From positions 22,063,484 through 22,127,483 of the forward strand of contig CM043968.1 of assembly GCA_014529385.2 (NCBI GenBank): DNA of 64,000 nt. Reading direction: 5' to 3'. The notes beneath the pieces were generated by a model. It was not told the origin of the DNA. It saw only the letters and a program-made list of their open reading frames with translations, and searched no databases. Below are positions 11,554-24,247 of this stretch, one piece after another. Each line of letters starts with the position of its first letter. Position 1 is the stretch's first letter. Both the position numbers and the translations under genes were made by a program. This DNA is from Adiantum capillus-veneris. Taxonomy: Eukaryota; Streptophyta; Polypodiopsida; Polypodiales; Pteridaceae.

Positions 11554-13678
11554 AGGTAATTTTGTGACCTTACTGCTTGAGAAATGCTTTATCATTATCT
11601 ATTGCTTTTGTCTTGAGCAGTAGGTTATGGTTTCTTGGTGGTATATGTGAAACTTGGTTGACTAGATCATGGGTGAGATGAACATTTATTGTCTCTTTGT
11701 CTTTGTTGGTCAAGGTGGCCTTCTCATTATACTAAATTGAGAACATCAGATCATGTGCTCTCTCAAAATCTATTCCTCATGGGTGAAGTCTGAATAAAGT
11801 TTCCATCTGTAGACACTTTGACCCTTCAATAAATGAAAATGAGCACAACTTCATCAAAACTAGTTCAAACTTCACCAATGCAGCTAGGATATCTATAGGC
11901 ACTAGTTCATGAGGCTATAGGTCAATTTTGAATCAAGGGGTCATGGACCACGATCCATATTGGAACACCTATTGAGTTTTGATGATACCATCTAGTAAAG
12001 CATGCTTTGGTGATTATATGGTCCACTTCTTTTTGAATTTGAATCATTGATTTAAGATTTATGTCAATTCTTAAAAACATTCTTAGACATAGAGAATTTT
12101 GATATTCTAGCATTTTGGCAAGGGTTTTAAAGTCCAAATGACTTGAAACTCTAGTGTTGGGTCATCTTTGGCATTTGGGACCTAAGGATATGTTTTTTTC
12201 TTGGTGGACAGGTTGTAGGGGGTCATGGATTGCAATATATGTTCTTCAACCATTTGGAGTAAGCTATTGAATTTACCCCATTGTACTCTAGTTGTAGAAT
12301 GGTGTTTCCTTCCCCTGTTTCACGATAGTTACCCACCTTATTCATTGGTACAGACTCTGCTTTGGGTTTTTAAGGTTGATTTGTCTATGATTTCACCTAT
12401 AAGATTATCTTTTGGATGTTTTTCAGTCCCACTTTTTGCAAGTTTGACTCATTTGTTCCCACAAATGTGGTTTGATTCTTAGAAGTACAGTGACAATAAT
12501 GGTGCATCTAATAGGAAAGACAAAAAATCATGTAAACTCTTAGTATCCATCATCTGTGGAATCTGGTTTCAACTGAGATGTTATGATTCTTATTTTATAG
12601 TTTGTTTTGTGCTCCCCTATAAAGAACAATAGATTTTTTATAGCTACTGGTTTGCTCTCCCTAGATACTTTTGTACCTATACCCCCATATAATGATCGAA
12701 TGTTCCAGGTAGATTTCATGATCCATATTGCTCTCAGTGATTGGTGCTGATAACAACATGGCACTTCCATCCTTTCTGTTTGTGATTGTTTTCCATAGAG
12801 AGTGTGACAACAATTCTTCCACCTCAGGAATTGGTGGTATCTCAAGCGATTTAGCCTTATTTGTGGTGTTCACTGCAACCCTCACATCCAATGGTCCTTC
12901 ATCTTCAACTATTTTTGGTTTGACCATATGCAGTGTTTAAGTAGGTGTTCCCATCCACAAACATCACAAAATCCATGGAGTTTGATTAGTACTTCTGTAT
13001 TGCTTTCTTTGAGCACTCTTGTTTCTACCTTTTCATGTACAAGATTTAATTTCTCTAGAGTCTTTAAGGTTTTTGGTAGAATTAGAGCTTGGGCAATCTC
13101 TATGAGCTTATTGCACATATCCATTTATTTGGTTTTGAATTCACGATGTGGATAAGTCAGCAATCTTTGTTCCAAAGTTTAATTGTTCTTCACTCTAGCC
13201 TTATAGGCTTGCAGCATAGCATTCAAATACTCGTTTACCTTTTCTACTAAAACTGATCCACCCTTTGAGTTTTCTTTTCTCTCTTGTTCACAATTGAGTT
13301 GTTCCTTTATTTGGTTTTTTTTTTCCAAGGACGTCTACTCCCTTAGCCTCTTTGCTTTCATTTTGTCTTGTTTGGTTTTCCAAGATTTATGTTGAGTGCT
13401 CACTGGTCTATTTTCAAATTTAGTTTTGTTCTAGAAAAGTTTAACTCGTCGTTCAAATTTTTTTCTTTGTGTTACCAGCTTGATTGTGCTTACCAGCTAT
13501 TGAGCAATATGGAAATTAAATTGCAAAGAAAATTTTCCCACCTCATTTGTTTGTCGAAAGCTTGGTTTGCGTCATGAAATACTTAAGACTTGGTGGTCGG
13601 TTCGTAGGATAAATGGAGTCCCCAATAGGTAGTGCTTCCATGTGTCTAGGGCATGTAAAATAGCTAAAAGCTCTTCCT
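10945..13678. repeat. Tandem unit copy 5, with clustered indels at its right end
   Basis: Two bases shorter than consensus. Between about 13,424 and 13,592 there are six or seven small indels, mostly in or next to short homopolymers (for example an extra T in the TTTT run, two extra A in GAAAAG, and single lost bases near 13,500, 13,525, 13,556 and 13,590). The preceding 2.4 kb is essentially perfect. The indels shorten the RNase H ORF seen in the other copies to 13572-13823. Confidence 0.93.
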
Positions 13679-14287
13679 CATAAATGCCCAAGACTCGTTT
13701 ATCAGTATTGAGCCTTCGGCTCTCATATGCTATGGCATGCCCTTCTTGAAGCAAAACTGCTCCTAGGCAATCACCACAAACATCACATTGGACCTCAAAT
13801 GGCTTTGAGAGATCCGGAAGCATGAGGACTAGTTGGAAAGTAAGCTTCTCTTTGAGCTTTTCAAAAGCATTTTTTCTCCTAGCAGTCCATACATACTTAA
13901 CGTTCTTCTTAGTTAAGTCGTGCAGTGGTCCTGCTACTTGGAGAATTTTGCTATGAAGCGTCTATAGTATGCGCACATACCAATAAAGCTTCTTAGCTCA
14001 TGTAGATTTCTTGGGTTAGGCCATGATTTTATTACCTCTAACTTTGATGGATCCATACGGATACCATCGTGAGAGATAATATGACCTAGGTATTGAATCT
14101 CTTGAAGGAAGAATTCACTTTTCTTTTGGTTGAGAAAAATCTTGTTCTCCTCAATGCTTGAAAAATCACTTAGAGATGTTGCTTATGTTCCTCCAAAGAC
14201 TTGGAGTAGATGATGATATCATCAAAGAACACTCCAGTGAATTTGCGATAAGGTCTAAAAATTTTCTCCATCAGACGATTGAACGTG
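13475..14287 (-). pseudogene. Ty3/gypsy RT-RNase H fragment, copy 6 (extra indels)
   Basis: The same fragment with additional 1-nt indels. The RNase H frame is open only over 13572-13823 and the RT connection ORF is lost through a missing C near 14,150. It is the least intact copy; local consensus error is a likely cause. Confidence 0.9.
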
Positions 14288-16418
14288 AGGTAATTTTGTG
14301 ACCTTACTGCTTGAGAAATGCTTTATCATTATCTATTGCTTTTGTCTTGAGCAGTAGGTTATGGTTTCTTGGTGGTATATGTGAAACTTGGTTGACTAGA
14401 TCATGGGTGAGATGAACATTTATTGTCTCTTTGTCTTTGTTGGTCAAGGTGGCCTTCTCATTATACTAAATTGAGAACATCAGATCATGTGCTCTCTCAA
14501 AATCTATTCCTCATGGGTGAAGTCTGAATAAAGTTTCCATCTGTAGACACTTTGACCCTTCAATAAATGAAAATGAGCACAACTTCATCAAAACTAGTTC
14601 AAACTTCACCAATGCAGCTAGGATATCTATAGGCACTAGTTCATGAGGCTATAGGTCAATTTTGAATCAAGGGGTCATGGACCACGATCCATATTGGAAC
14701 ACCTATTGAGTTTTGATGATACCATCTAGTAAAGCATGCTTTGGTGATTATATGGTCCACTTCTTTTTGAATTTGAATCATTGATTTAAGATTTATGTCA
14801 ATTCTTAAAAACATTCTTAGACATAGAGAATTTTGATATTCTAGCATTTTGGCAAGGGTTTTAAAGTCCAAATGACTTGAAACTCTAGTGTTGGGTCATC
14901 TTTGGCATTTGGGACCTAAGGATATGTTTTTTTCTTCTTGGTGGACAGGTTGTAGGGGGTCATGGATTGCAATATATGTTCTTCAACCATTTGGAGTAAG
15001 CTATTGAATTTACCCCATTGTACTCTAGTTGTAGAATGGTGTTTCCTTCCCCTGTTTCACGATAGTTACCCACCTTATTCATTGGTACAGACTCTGCTTT
15101 GGGTTTTTAAGGTTGATTTGTCTATGATTTCACCTATAAGATTATCTTTTGGATGTTTTTCAGTCCCACTTTTTGCAAGTTTGACTCATTTGTTCCCACA
15201 AATGTGGTTTGATTCTTAGAAGTACAGTGACAATAATGGTGCATCTAATAGGAAAGACAAAAAATCATGTAAACTCTTAGTATCCATCATCTGTGGAATC
15301 TGTTTTCAACTGAGATGTTATGATTCTTATTTTATAGTTTGTTTTGTGCTCCCCTATAAAGAACAATAGATTTTTTATAGCTACTGGTTTGCTCTCCCTA
15401 GATACTTTTGTACCTATACCCCCATATAATGATCGAATGTTCCAGGTAGATTTCATGATCCATATTGCTCTCAGTGATTGGTGCTGATAACAACATGGCA
15501 CTTCCATCCTTTCTGTTTGTGATTGTTTTCCATAGAGAGTGTGACAACAATTCTTCCACCTCAGGAATTGGTGGTATCTCAAGCGATTTAGCCTTATTTG
15601 TGGTGTTCACTGCAACCCTCACATCCAATGGTCCTTCATCTTCAACTATTTTTGGTTTGACCATATGCAGTGTTTAAGTAGGTGTTCCCATCCACAAACA
15701 TCACAAAATCCATGGAGTTTGATTAGTACTTCTGTATTGCTTTCTTTGAGCACTCTTGTTTCTACCTTTTCATGTACAAGATTTAATTTCTCTAGAGTCT
15801 TTAAGGTTTTTGGTAGAATTAGAGCTTGGGCAATCTCTATGAGCTTATTGCACATATCCATTTATTTGGTTTTGAATTCACGATGTGGATAAGTCAGCAA
15901 TCTTTGTTCCAAAGTTTAATTGTTCTTCACTCTAGCCTTATAGGCTTGCAGCATAGCATTCAAATACTCGTTTACCTTTTCTACTAAAACTGATCCACCC
16001 TTTGAGTTTTCTTTTCTCTCTTGTTCACAATTGAGTTGTTCCTTTATTTGGTTTTTTTTTTCCAAGGACGTCTACTCCCTTAGCCTCTTTGCTTTCATTT
16101 TGTCTTGTTTGGTTTTCCAAGATTTATGTTGAGTGCTCACTGGTCTATTTTCAAATTTAGTTTGTTCTAGAAGTTTCAACTCGTCGTTCAAATTTTTTTC
16201 TTTTGTGTTACCAGCTTGATTGTGCTTACCAGCTATGTGAGCAATATGGAAATTAAATTGCGAAAGAAAATTTTCCCACCTCATTTGTTTGTCGGAAAGC
16301 TTGGTTTGCGTCATGAAATACTTAAGACTTTGGTGGTCGGTTCGTAGGATAAATGGAGTCCCCAATAGGTAGTGCTTCCATGTGTCTAGGGCATGTAAAA
16401 TAGCTAAAAGCTCTTCCT
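13679..16418. repeat. Tandem unit copy 6, indel-bearing
   Basis: Four bases longer than consensus: an extra T near 13,871, a lost C near 14,150, an extra TCT near 14,935 and an extra T near 16,202, plus a substitution at 15,303. The lost C removes the RT fragment ORF present in the other copies. The extra T near 16,202 lengthens the RNase H reading frame to 163 codons (16072-16563). Confidence 0.93.
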
Positions 16419-17027
16419 CATAAATGCCCAAGACTCGTTTATCAGTATTGAGCCTTCGGCTCTCATATGCTATGGCATGCCCTTCTTGAAGCAAAACTGC
16501 TCCTAGGCAATCACCACAAACATCACATTGGACCTCAAATGGCTTTGAGAGATCCGGAAGCATGAGGACTAGTTGGAAAGTAAGCTTCTCTTTGAGCTTT
16601 TCAAAAGCATTTTTCTCCTAGCAGTCCATACATACTTAACGTTCTTCTTAGTTAAGTCGTGCAGTGGTCCTGCTACTTGGAGAATTTTGCTATGAAGCGT
16701 CTATAGTATGCGCACATACCAATAAAGCTTCTTAGCTCATGTAGATTTCTTGGGTTAGGCCATGATTTTATTACCTCTAACTTTGATGGATCCATACGGA
16801 TACCATCGTGAGAGATAATATGACCTAGGTATTGAATCTCTTGAAGGAAGAATTCACTTTTCTTTTGGTTGAGAAAAATCTTGTTCTCCCTCAATGCTTG
16901 AAAAATCACTTAGAGATGTTGCTTATGTTCCTCCAAAGACTTGGAGTAGATGATGATATCATCAAAGAACACTCCAGTGAATTTGCGATAAGGTCTAAAA
17001 ATTTTCTCCATCAGACGATTGAACGTG
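16211..17027 (-). pseudogene. Ty3/gypsy RT-RNase H fragment, copy 7
   Basis: RNase H reads through into the neighbouring segment (16072-16563) because of one extra T near 16,202. The RT connection ORF is 16673-16909. Confidence 0.92.
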
Positions 17028-19154
17028 AGGTAATTTTGTGACCTTACTGCTTGAGAAATGCTTTATCATTATCTATTGCTTTTGTCTTGAGCAGTAGGTT
17101 ATGGTTTCTTGGTGGTATATGTGAAACTTGGTTGACTAGATCATGGGTGAGATGAACATTTATTGTCTCTTTGTCTTTGTTGGTCAAGGTGGCCTTCTCA
17201 TTATACTAAATTGAGAACATCAGATCATGTGCTCTCTCAAAATCTATTCCTCATGGGTGAAGTCTGAATAAAGTTTCCATCTGTAGACACTTTGACCCTT
17301 CAATAAATGAAAATGAGCACAACTTCATCAAAACTAGTTCAAACTTCACCAATGCAGCTAGGATATCTATAGGCACTAGTTCATGAGGCTATAGGTCAAT
17401 TTTGAATCAAGGGGTCATGGACCACGATCCATATTGGAACACCTATTGAGTTTTGATGATACCATCTAGTAAAGCATGCTTTGGTGATTATATGGTCCAC
17501 TTCTTTTTGAATTTGAATCATTGATTTAAGATTTATGTCAATTCTTAAAAACATTCTTAGACATAGAGAATTTTGATATTCTAGCATTTTGGCAAGGGTT
17601 TTAAAGTCCAAATGACTTGAAACTCTAGTGTTGGGTCATCTTTGGCATTTGGGACCTAAGGATATGTTTTTTTCTTGGTGGACAGGTTGTAGGGGGTCAT
17701 GGATTGCAATATATGTTCTTCAACCATTTGGAGTAAGCTATTGAATTTACCCCATTGTACTCTAGTTGTAGAATGGTGTTTCCTTCCCCTGTTTCACGAT
17801 AGTTACCCACCTTATTCATTGGTACAGACTCTGCTTTGGGTTTTTAAGGTTGATTTGTCTATGATTTCACCTATAAGATTATCTTTTGGATGTTTTTCAG
17901 TCCCACTTTTTGCAAGTTTGACTCATTTGTTCCCACAAATGTGGTTTGATTCTTAGAAGTACAGTGACAATAATGGTGCATCTAATAGGAAAGACAAAAA
18001 ATCATGTAAACTCTTAGTATCCATCATCTGTGGAATCTGGTTTCAACTGAGATGTTATGATTCTTATTTTATAGTTTGTTTTGTGCTCCCCTATAAAGAA
18101 CAATAGATTTTTTATAGCTACTGGTTTGCTCTCCCTAGATACTTTTGTACCTATACCCCCATATAATGATCGAATGTTCCAGGTAGATTTCATGATCCAT
18201 ATTGCTCTCAGTGATTGGTGCTGATAACAACATGGCACTTCCATCCTTTCTGTTTGTGATTGTTTTCCATAGAGAGTGTGACAACAATTCTTCCACCTCA
18301 GGAATTGGTGGTATCTCAAGCGATTTAGCCTTATTTGTGGTGTTCACTGCAACCCTCACATCCAATGGTCCTTCATCTTCAACTATTTTTGGTTTGACCA
18401 TATGCAGTGTTTAAGTAGGTGTTCCCATCCACAAACATCACAAAATCCATGGAGTTTGATTAGTACTTCTGTATTGCTTTCTTTGAGCACTCTTGTTTCT
18501 ACCTTTTCATGTACAAGATTTAATTTCTCTAGAGTCTTTAAGGTTTTTGGTAGAATTAGAGCTTGGGCAATCTCTATGAGCTTATTGCACATATCCATTT
18601 ATTTGGTTTTGAATTCACGATGTGGATAAGTCAGCAATCTTTGTTCCAAAGTTTAATTGTTCTTCACTCTAGCCTTATAGGCTTGCAGCATAGCATTCAA
18701 ATACTCGTTTACCTTTTCTACTAAAACTGATCCACCCTTTGAGTTTTCTTTTCTCTCTTGTTCACAATTGAGTTGTTCCTTTATTTGGTTTTTTTTTTCC
18801 AAGGACGTCTACTCCCTTAGCCTCTTTGCTTTCATTTTGTCTTGTTTGGTTTTCCAAGATTTATGTTGAGTGCTCACTGGTCTATTTTCAAATTTAGTTT
18901 GTTCTAGAAGTTTCAACTCGTCGTTCAAATTTTTTTCTTTGTGTTACCAGCTTGATTGTGCTTACCAGCTATGTGAGCAATATGGAAATTAAATTGCGAA
19001 AGAAAATTTTCCCACCTCATTTGTTTGTCGGAAAGCTTGGTTTGCGTCATGAAATACTTAAGACTTTGGTGGTCGGTTCGTAGGATAAATGGAGTCCCCA
19101 ATAGGTAGTGCTTCCATGTGTCTAGGGCATGTAAAATAGCTAAAAGCTCTTCCT
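16419..19154. repeat. Tandem unit copy 7
   Basis: Returns to exactly 2,736 bp and the consensus sequence right after the indel-bearing copies. The zinc-knuckle ORF is at 18383-18598 (minus). Confidence 0.95.
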
Positions 19155-19763
19155 CATAAATGCCCAAGACTCGTTTATCAGTATTGAGCCTTCGGCTCTC
19201 ATATGCTATGGCATGCCCTTCTTGAAGCAAAACTGCTCCTAGGCAATCACCACAAACATCACATTGGACCTCAAATGGCTTTGAGAGATCCGGAAGCATG
19301 AGGACTAGTTGGAAAGTAAGCTTCTCTTTGAGCTTTTCAAAAGCATTTTTCTCCTAGCAGTCCATACATACTTAACGTTCTTCTTAGTTAAGTCGTGCAG
19401 TGGTCCTGCTACTTGGAGAATTTTGCTATGAAGCGTCTATAGTATGCGCACATACCAATAAAGCTTCTTAGCTCATGTAGATTTCTTGGGTTAGGCCATG
19501 ATTTTATTACCTCTAACTTTGATGGATCCATACGGATACCATCGTGAGAGATAATATGACCTAGGTATTGAATCTCTTGAAGGAAGAATTCACTTTTCTT
19601 TTGGTTGAGAAAAATCTTGTTCTCCCTCAATGCTTGAAAAATCACTTAGAGATGTTGCTTATGTTCCTCCAAAGACTTGGAGTAGATGATGATATCATCA
19701 AAGAACACTCCAGTGAATTTGCGATAAGGTCTAAAAATTTTCTCCATCAGACGATTGAACGTG
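18947..19763 (-). pseudogene. Ty3/gypsy RT-RNase H fragment, copy 8
   Basis: The last complete copy of the fragment: RNase H frame 18925-19299 and RT connection ORF 19409-19645. Confidence 0.92.
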
Positions 19764-21682
19764 AGGTAATTTTGTGACCTTACTGCTTGAGAAATGCTTT
19801 ATCATTATCTATTGCTTTTGTCTTGAGCAGTAGGTTATGGTTTCTTGGTGGTATATGTGAAACTTGGTTGACTAGATCATGGGTGAGATGAACATTTATT
19901 GTCTCTTTGTCTTTGTTGGTCAAGGTGGCCTTCTCATTATACTAAATTGAGAACATCAGATCATGTGCTCTCTCAAAATCTATTCCTCATGGGTGAAGTC
20001 TGAATAAAGTTTCCATCTGTAGACACTTTGACCCTTCAATAAATGAAAATGAGCACAACTTCATCAAAACTAGTTCAAACTTCACCAATGCAGCTAGGAT
20101 ATCTATAGGCACTAGTTCATGAGGCTATAGGTCAATTTTGAATCAAGGGGTCATGGACCACGATCCATATTGGAACACCTATTGAGTTTTGATGATACCA
20201 TCTAGTAAAGCATGCTTTGGTGATTATATGGTCCACTTCTTTTTGAATTTGAATCATTGATTTAAGATTTATGTCAATTCTTAAAAACATTCTTAGACAT
20301 AGAGAATTTTGATATTCTAGCATTTTGGCAAGGGTTTTAAAGTCCAAATGACTTGAAACTCTAGTGTTGGGTCATCTTTGGCATTTGGGACCTAAGGATA
20401 TGTTTTTTTCTTGGTGGACAGGTTGTAGGGGGTCATGGATTGCAATATATGTTCTTCAACCATTTGGAGTAAGCTATTGAATTTACCCCATTGTACTCTA
20501 GTTGTAGAATGGTGTTTCCTTCCCCTGTTTCACGATAGTTACCCACCTTATTCATTGGTACAGACTCTGCTTTGGGTTTTTAAGGTTGATTTGTCTATGA
20601 TTTCACCTATAAGATTATCTTTTGGATGTTTTTCAGTCCCACTTTTTGCAAGTTTGACTCATTTGTTCCCACAAATGTGGTTTGATTCTTAGAAGTACAG
20701 TGACAATAATGGTGCATCTAATAGGAAAGACAAAAAATCATGTAAACTCTTAGTATCCATCATCTGTGGAATCTGGTTTCAACTGAGATGTTATGATTCT
20801 TATTTTATAGTTTGTTTTGTGCTCCCCTATAAAGAACAATAGATTTTTTATAGCTACTGGTTTGCTCTCCCTAGATACTTTTGTACCTATACCCCCATAT
20901 AATGATCGAATGTTCCAGGTAGATTTCATGATCCATATTGCTCTCAGTGATTGGTGCTGATAACAACATGGCACTTCCATCCTTTCTGTTTGTGATTGTT
21001 TTCCATAGAGAGTGTGACAACAATTCTTCCACCTCAGGAATTGGTGGTATCTCAAGCGATTTAGCCTTATTTGTGGTGTTCACTGCAACCCTCACATCCA
21101 ATGGTCCTTCATCTTCAACTATTTTTGGTTTGACCATATGCAGTGTTTAAGTAGGTGTTCCCATCCACAAACATCACAAAATCCATGGAGTTTGATTAGT
21201 ACTTCTGTATTGCTTTCTTTGAGCACTCTTGTTTCTACCTTTTCATGTACAAGATTTAATTTCTCTAGAGTCTTTAAGGTTTTTGGTAGAATTAGAGCTT
21301 GGGCAATCTCTATGAGCTTATTGCACATATCCATTTATTTGGTTTTGAATTCACGATGTGGATAAGTCAGCAATCTTTGTTCCAAAGTTTAATTGTTCTT
21401 CACTCTAGCCTTATAGGCTTGCAGCATAGCATTCAAATACTCGTTTACCTTTTCTACTAAAACTGATCCACCCTTTGAGTTTTCTTTTCTCTCTTGTTCA
21501 CAATTGAGTTGTTCCTTTATTTGGTTTTTTTTTTCCAAGGACGTCTACTCCCTTAGCCTCTTTGCTTTCATTTTGTCTTGTTTGGTTTTCCAAGATTTAT
21601 GTTGAGTGCTCACTGGTCTATTTTCAAATTTAGTTTGTTCTAGAAGTTTCAACTCGTCGTTCAAATTTTTTTCTTTGTGTTA
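19155..21682. repeat. Tandem unit copy 8, partial; right end of array
   Basis: Follows the consensus up to the sequence TTTGTGTTA at 21,682 and then diverges completely. The break falls at the same base where, inside every unit, the RNase H-derived segment begins (for example 2528/2529). The array therefore ends exactly at the retro-derived junction rather than at a random point. Confidence 0.93.
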
Positions 21683-24234
21683 TGATAGTCAGGATTTTTG
21701 CACAAATATCATAAAAGTTGCAAGCTTTGTGGATCACAATTTTGTTGAGTGCTTGAATTGTACAGCACAATGATTTTTTGCACTAACAATTGAAGGGAGG
21801 TGAGCATATTTTTACATGTGATGATATATTTGGCAATACTCTCAAGAGCCAACACATCATTGTCATTTGTCTTTCCTTTTTGCTATGAATTCCATTTGTA
21901 CTATGTAAGAGCATCGTATGCTATGATGGTATGCTATGATTGTGCTATGCATGATTGACCTTATTTGCACTAAATATCTGGCTTGTGTATGGTTTGGTGC
22001 TCGGTTTCATTGTCATTTTCATTGCATTACATGACCAACTCTTTTTGGCATGCATGGGATCTTCACTTTTGGAAATAACATTGACATTGCATTGAGGCTT
22101 GGTCGGGATTTTGGGCTTAAACTTAACATTGCTTGCACATTTTGGTGTATGATTTGAATGAAAAATCATTGCAAAGCACTAAAACCAAGCTTGTTTGATG
22201 GCCAAGAGAGAGCATTAAACTTTTAGGGTTGTGGTTGATCGTGCAATTTTTAGTGCTTACTTTGAATGATAAATGCTTTCAGGCACTAACAATTGAGCTT
22301 TATTTTGAAGGGTTGTGGGCAACAAGAACTTTCATTGATCCAAGAAGGGGTCATCATTGCAAAAAATTATAAAATTTGGCTACTTAGAGCCATTCCAGTT
22401 CTTTGGATTAAAAGTTGTAACATGCTAGCTCATAGCTTGGTCAAAAGTTAAATTTTTCATTTTGAGCTAGTGTTTAGCCAACTTTTCTAAGCTTTCAAGT
22501 ACAAATTTGGCTATTGAGAACCATTTATTTTCATTTCATCAAGTTGCAATCATCTCTAGCTCATAGATTGCTCTAAAAATTGTAAAATTTCATGTGAGCT
22601 AGTTGTTAGCCAACTTTTTGAAAAGCTTTAAAATGTAAAATTCGGCTTTCGAGAGCCACTCATTTCATTCAAAAGTTGCATTATTTTTTAGCTCTTGGCT
22701 TGTTTTAAATTCCATACTTCAAGTGAGCTAGAAACTAATCAACTATGAATCATGCATGGGAGATTTTAAATTATAAAATTTGCTTATGTAGAAGCATTTT
22801 ATCTCTCATTGTTGATATGTATGCATAAATTTGCTACTTTAGAGCATCATGTGCATAACCAAAGGCACTTTTTTCCCTTGGGTTTTTTCCCTTTAGCAAA
22901 TTTGGGTATGCAAGACCCTAGCTTTAGGTTTTCATTAATTTTTTTCTTGTGTGTGTTTTTTTTTCTTTGTGGCTTTCAATAATTGGATTTTAGAGCTTGT
23001 GTTTACATTTAGCTTCAAATCAACTTCTTTTGCAAATAAAAAGATCAAGAGACTTCTATATACAAAGGGGATGCTTGCTCAAGGATACACAAAGAGCATA
23101 AATAGGTGTAATCCTTCCATGATTTTGCTCTTTTGTTCATCTTCCCATTCTCTATGTTTGGTTTAAGTATTTTTTGCTTCTAAGCTATGGTTCTTTCATG
23201 TTCGAAAGCTAGGCATCCTAAAGTTTCAACACTTTGCTTTGTGAATATTAACTCATAAAAAAATTAGGTTTTATGTGTGTTAATCATAGGTAATTGGCCT
23301 TGACCTTAGGTTAATATAGGTTCATTTCTCATTAGTTCTAGACTCTTAATGATAGTTTTAATACTCCATTCATTTTTAACATGACCTAGGGCTATGATTA
23401 GGTCTTTAGTCCTTTAGTCCAATTGCCATAAGCATCTCATATTGGAAGCAATAAAAAAGTGTTTAAAAAATGAATCAATGAAGCAAAAAAATGTCCAAAA
23501 AAGTAGCAAAAATGCTACTAGACACGTGAAAAGAAAATTTCTATGTTATGTTGTGTCTATGTGAGGCCTAGCGTCTTATTGGCACTTGGTAGGCGAGGGG
23601 AATCACCTTGGCTCGCTTGGTCAAGGCCCTAAACCGATGCCTTGGTCTGATAGGGGTTATTCGTCACCTAGATAGGCTAGTAGGCTTTTGGAACACCTTC
23701 TTGAGGGTTCAAGGAGCCGAGAGTCGCACCTAGACTTGCCTTGGGGTGGTAGACTTGTATTGTGCTTTAATTTTTTCACTGACTGCAAAAACAAAACTTC
23801 CACGAGCTTCAAAGAGCTGTGACAATGTATGAATAGATTAGGAGCTTTTTTATAGCCCTTAGACATGATAGGCTTGAATGATTTATTAAGATTGTTCACA
23901 TAGTAGTAGGTTTATGAACTTGCATTAGCCTAGAGTCATAATTGATTGCTTGTGTTTCATGCATAAAACTGAAATTTCAAGTGTTTTAATCTTCATGATA
24001 GTTAGGTGTTTTTTTGCTTTATGTTGTTTAGTTTTTAACTATGATTCACCCATCTTTTAGAAGCAAAAATTCACTTGCATGATTGTTCATTGTACTTCAT
24101 GTTTTTATCCTTGTTCGCTTTTTATGCTCATTACTTGTTCTTATGTTTTGCAACTCAACATTTCTTCCATGGACTTGCTTTCTACCATGTCACCGTGTTT
24201 TGCTTCACCAGCACACGAGGACGTGTGCCAAATT

Positions 24235-24247
24235 AGGAAGGGGAAAA
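24235..24247 (+). promoter_or_regulatory. Polypurine tract of element A
   Basis: AGGAAGGGGAAAA sits immediately before the LTR's TG, the expected plus-strand primer for reverse transcription. It fixes the orientation of A as plus and identifies this LTR as the 3' one. Confidence 0.8.

Larger units (their letters stand above)
1..21682. repeat. 2,736-bp head-to-tail tandem array (satellite-like), at least 7.9 copies
   Basis: The same 2.7-kb sequence restarts at 1, 2737, 5473, 8209, 10945, 13679, 16419 and 19155, and the array ends at 21,682 where the sequence changes to unrelated DNA. Unit lengths are 2736, 2736, 2736, 2736, 2734, 2740 and 2736 bp plus a last partial unit of about 2,528 bp. 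By eye most copies differ by zero to three substitutions. Each unit carries on the minus strand a Ty3/gypsy RT-RNase H pseudogene fragment (about 817 bp) fused to about 1.9 kb of mostly unrecognised sequence with a zinc-knuckle ORF. The same stop codon and frameshift occur in all copies, so the fragment was already dead before amplification. Other frames give repeated ORFs of 69-101 codons in every unit; these are shadows. The left end of the array lies outside the window. Confidence 0.97.

Noticed and set aside
1-21682. A gene family or tandem gene cluster.
   Set aside because: All copies share the same nonsense codon and frameshift in the pol fragment, and the other ORFs overlap in conflicting frames.
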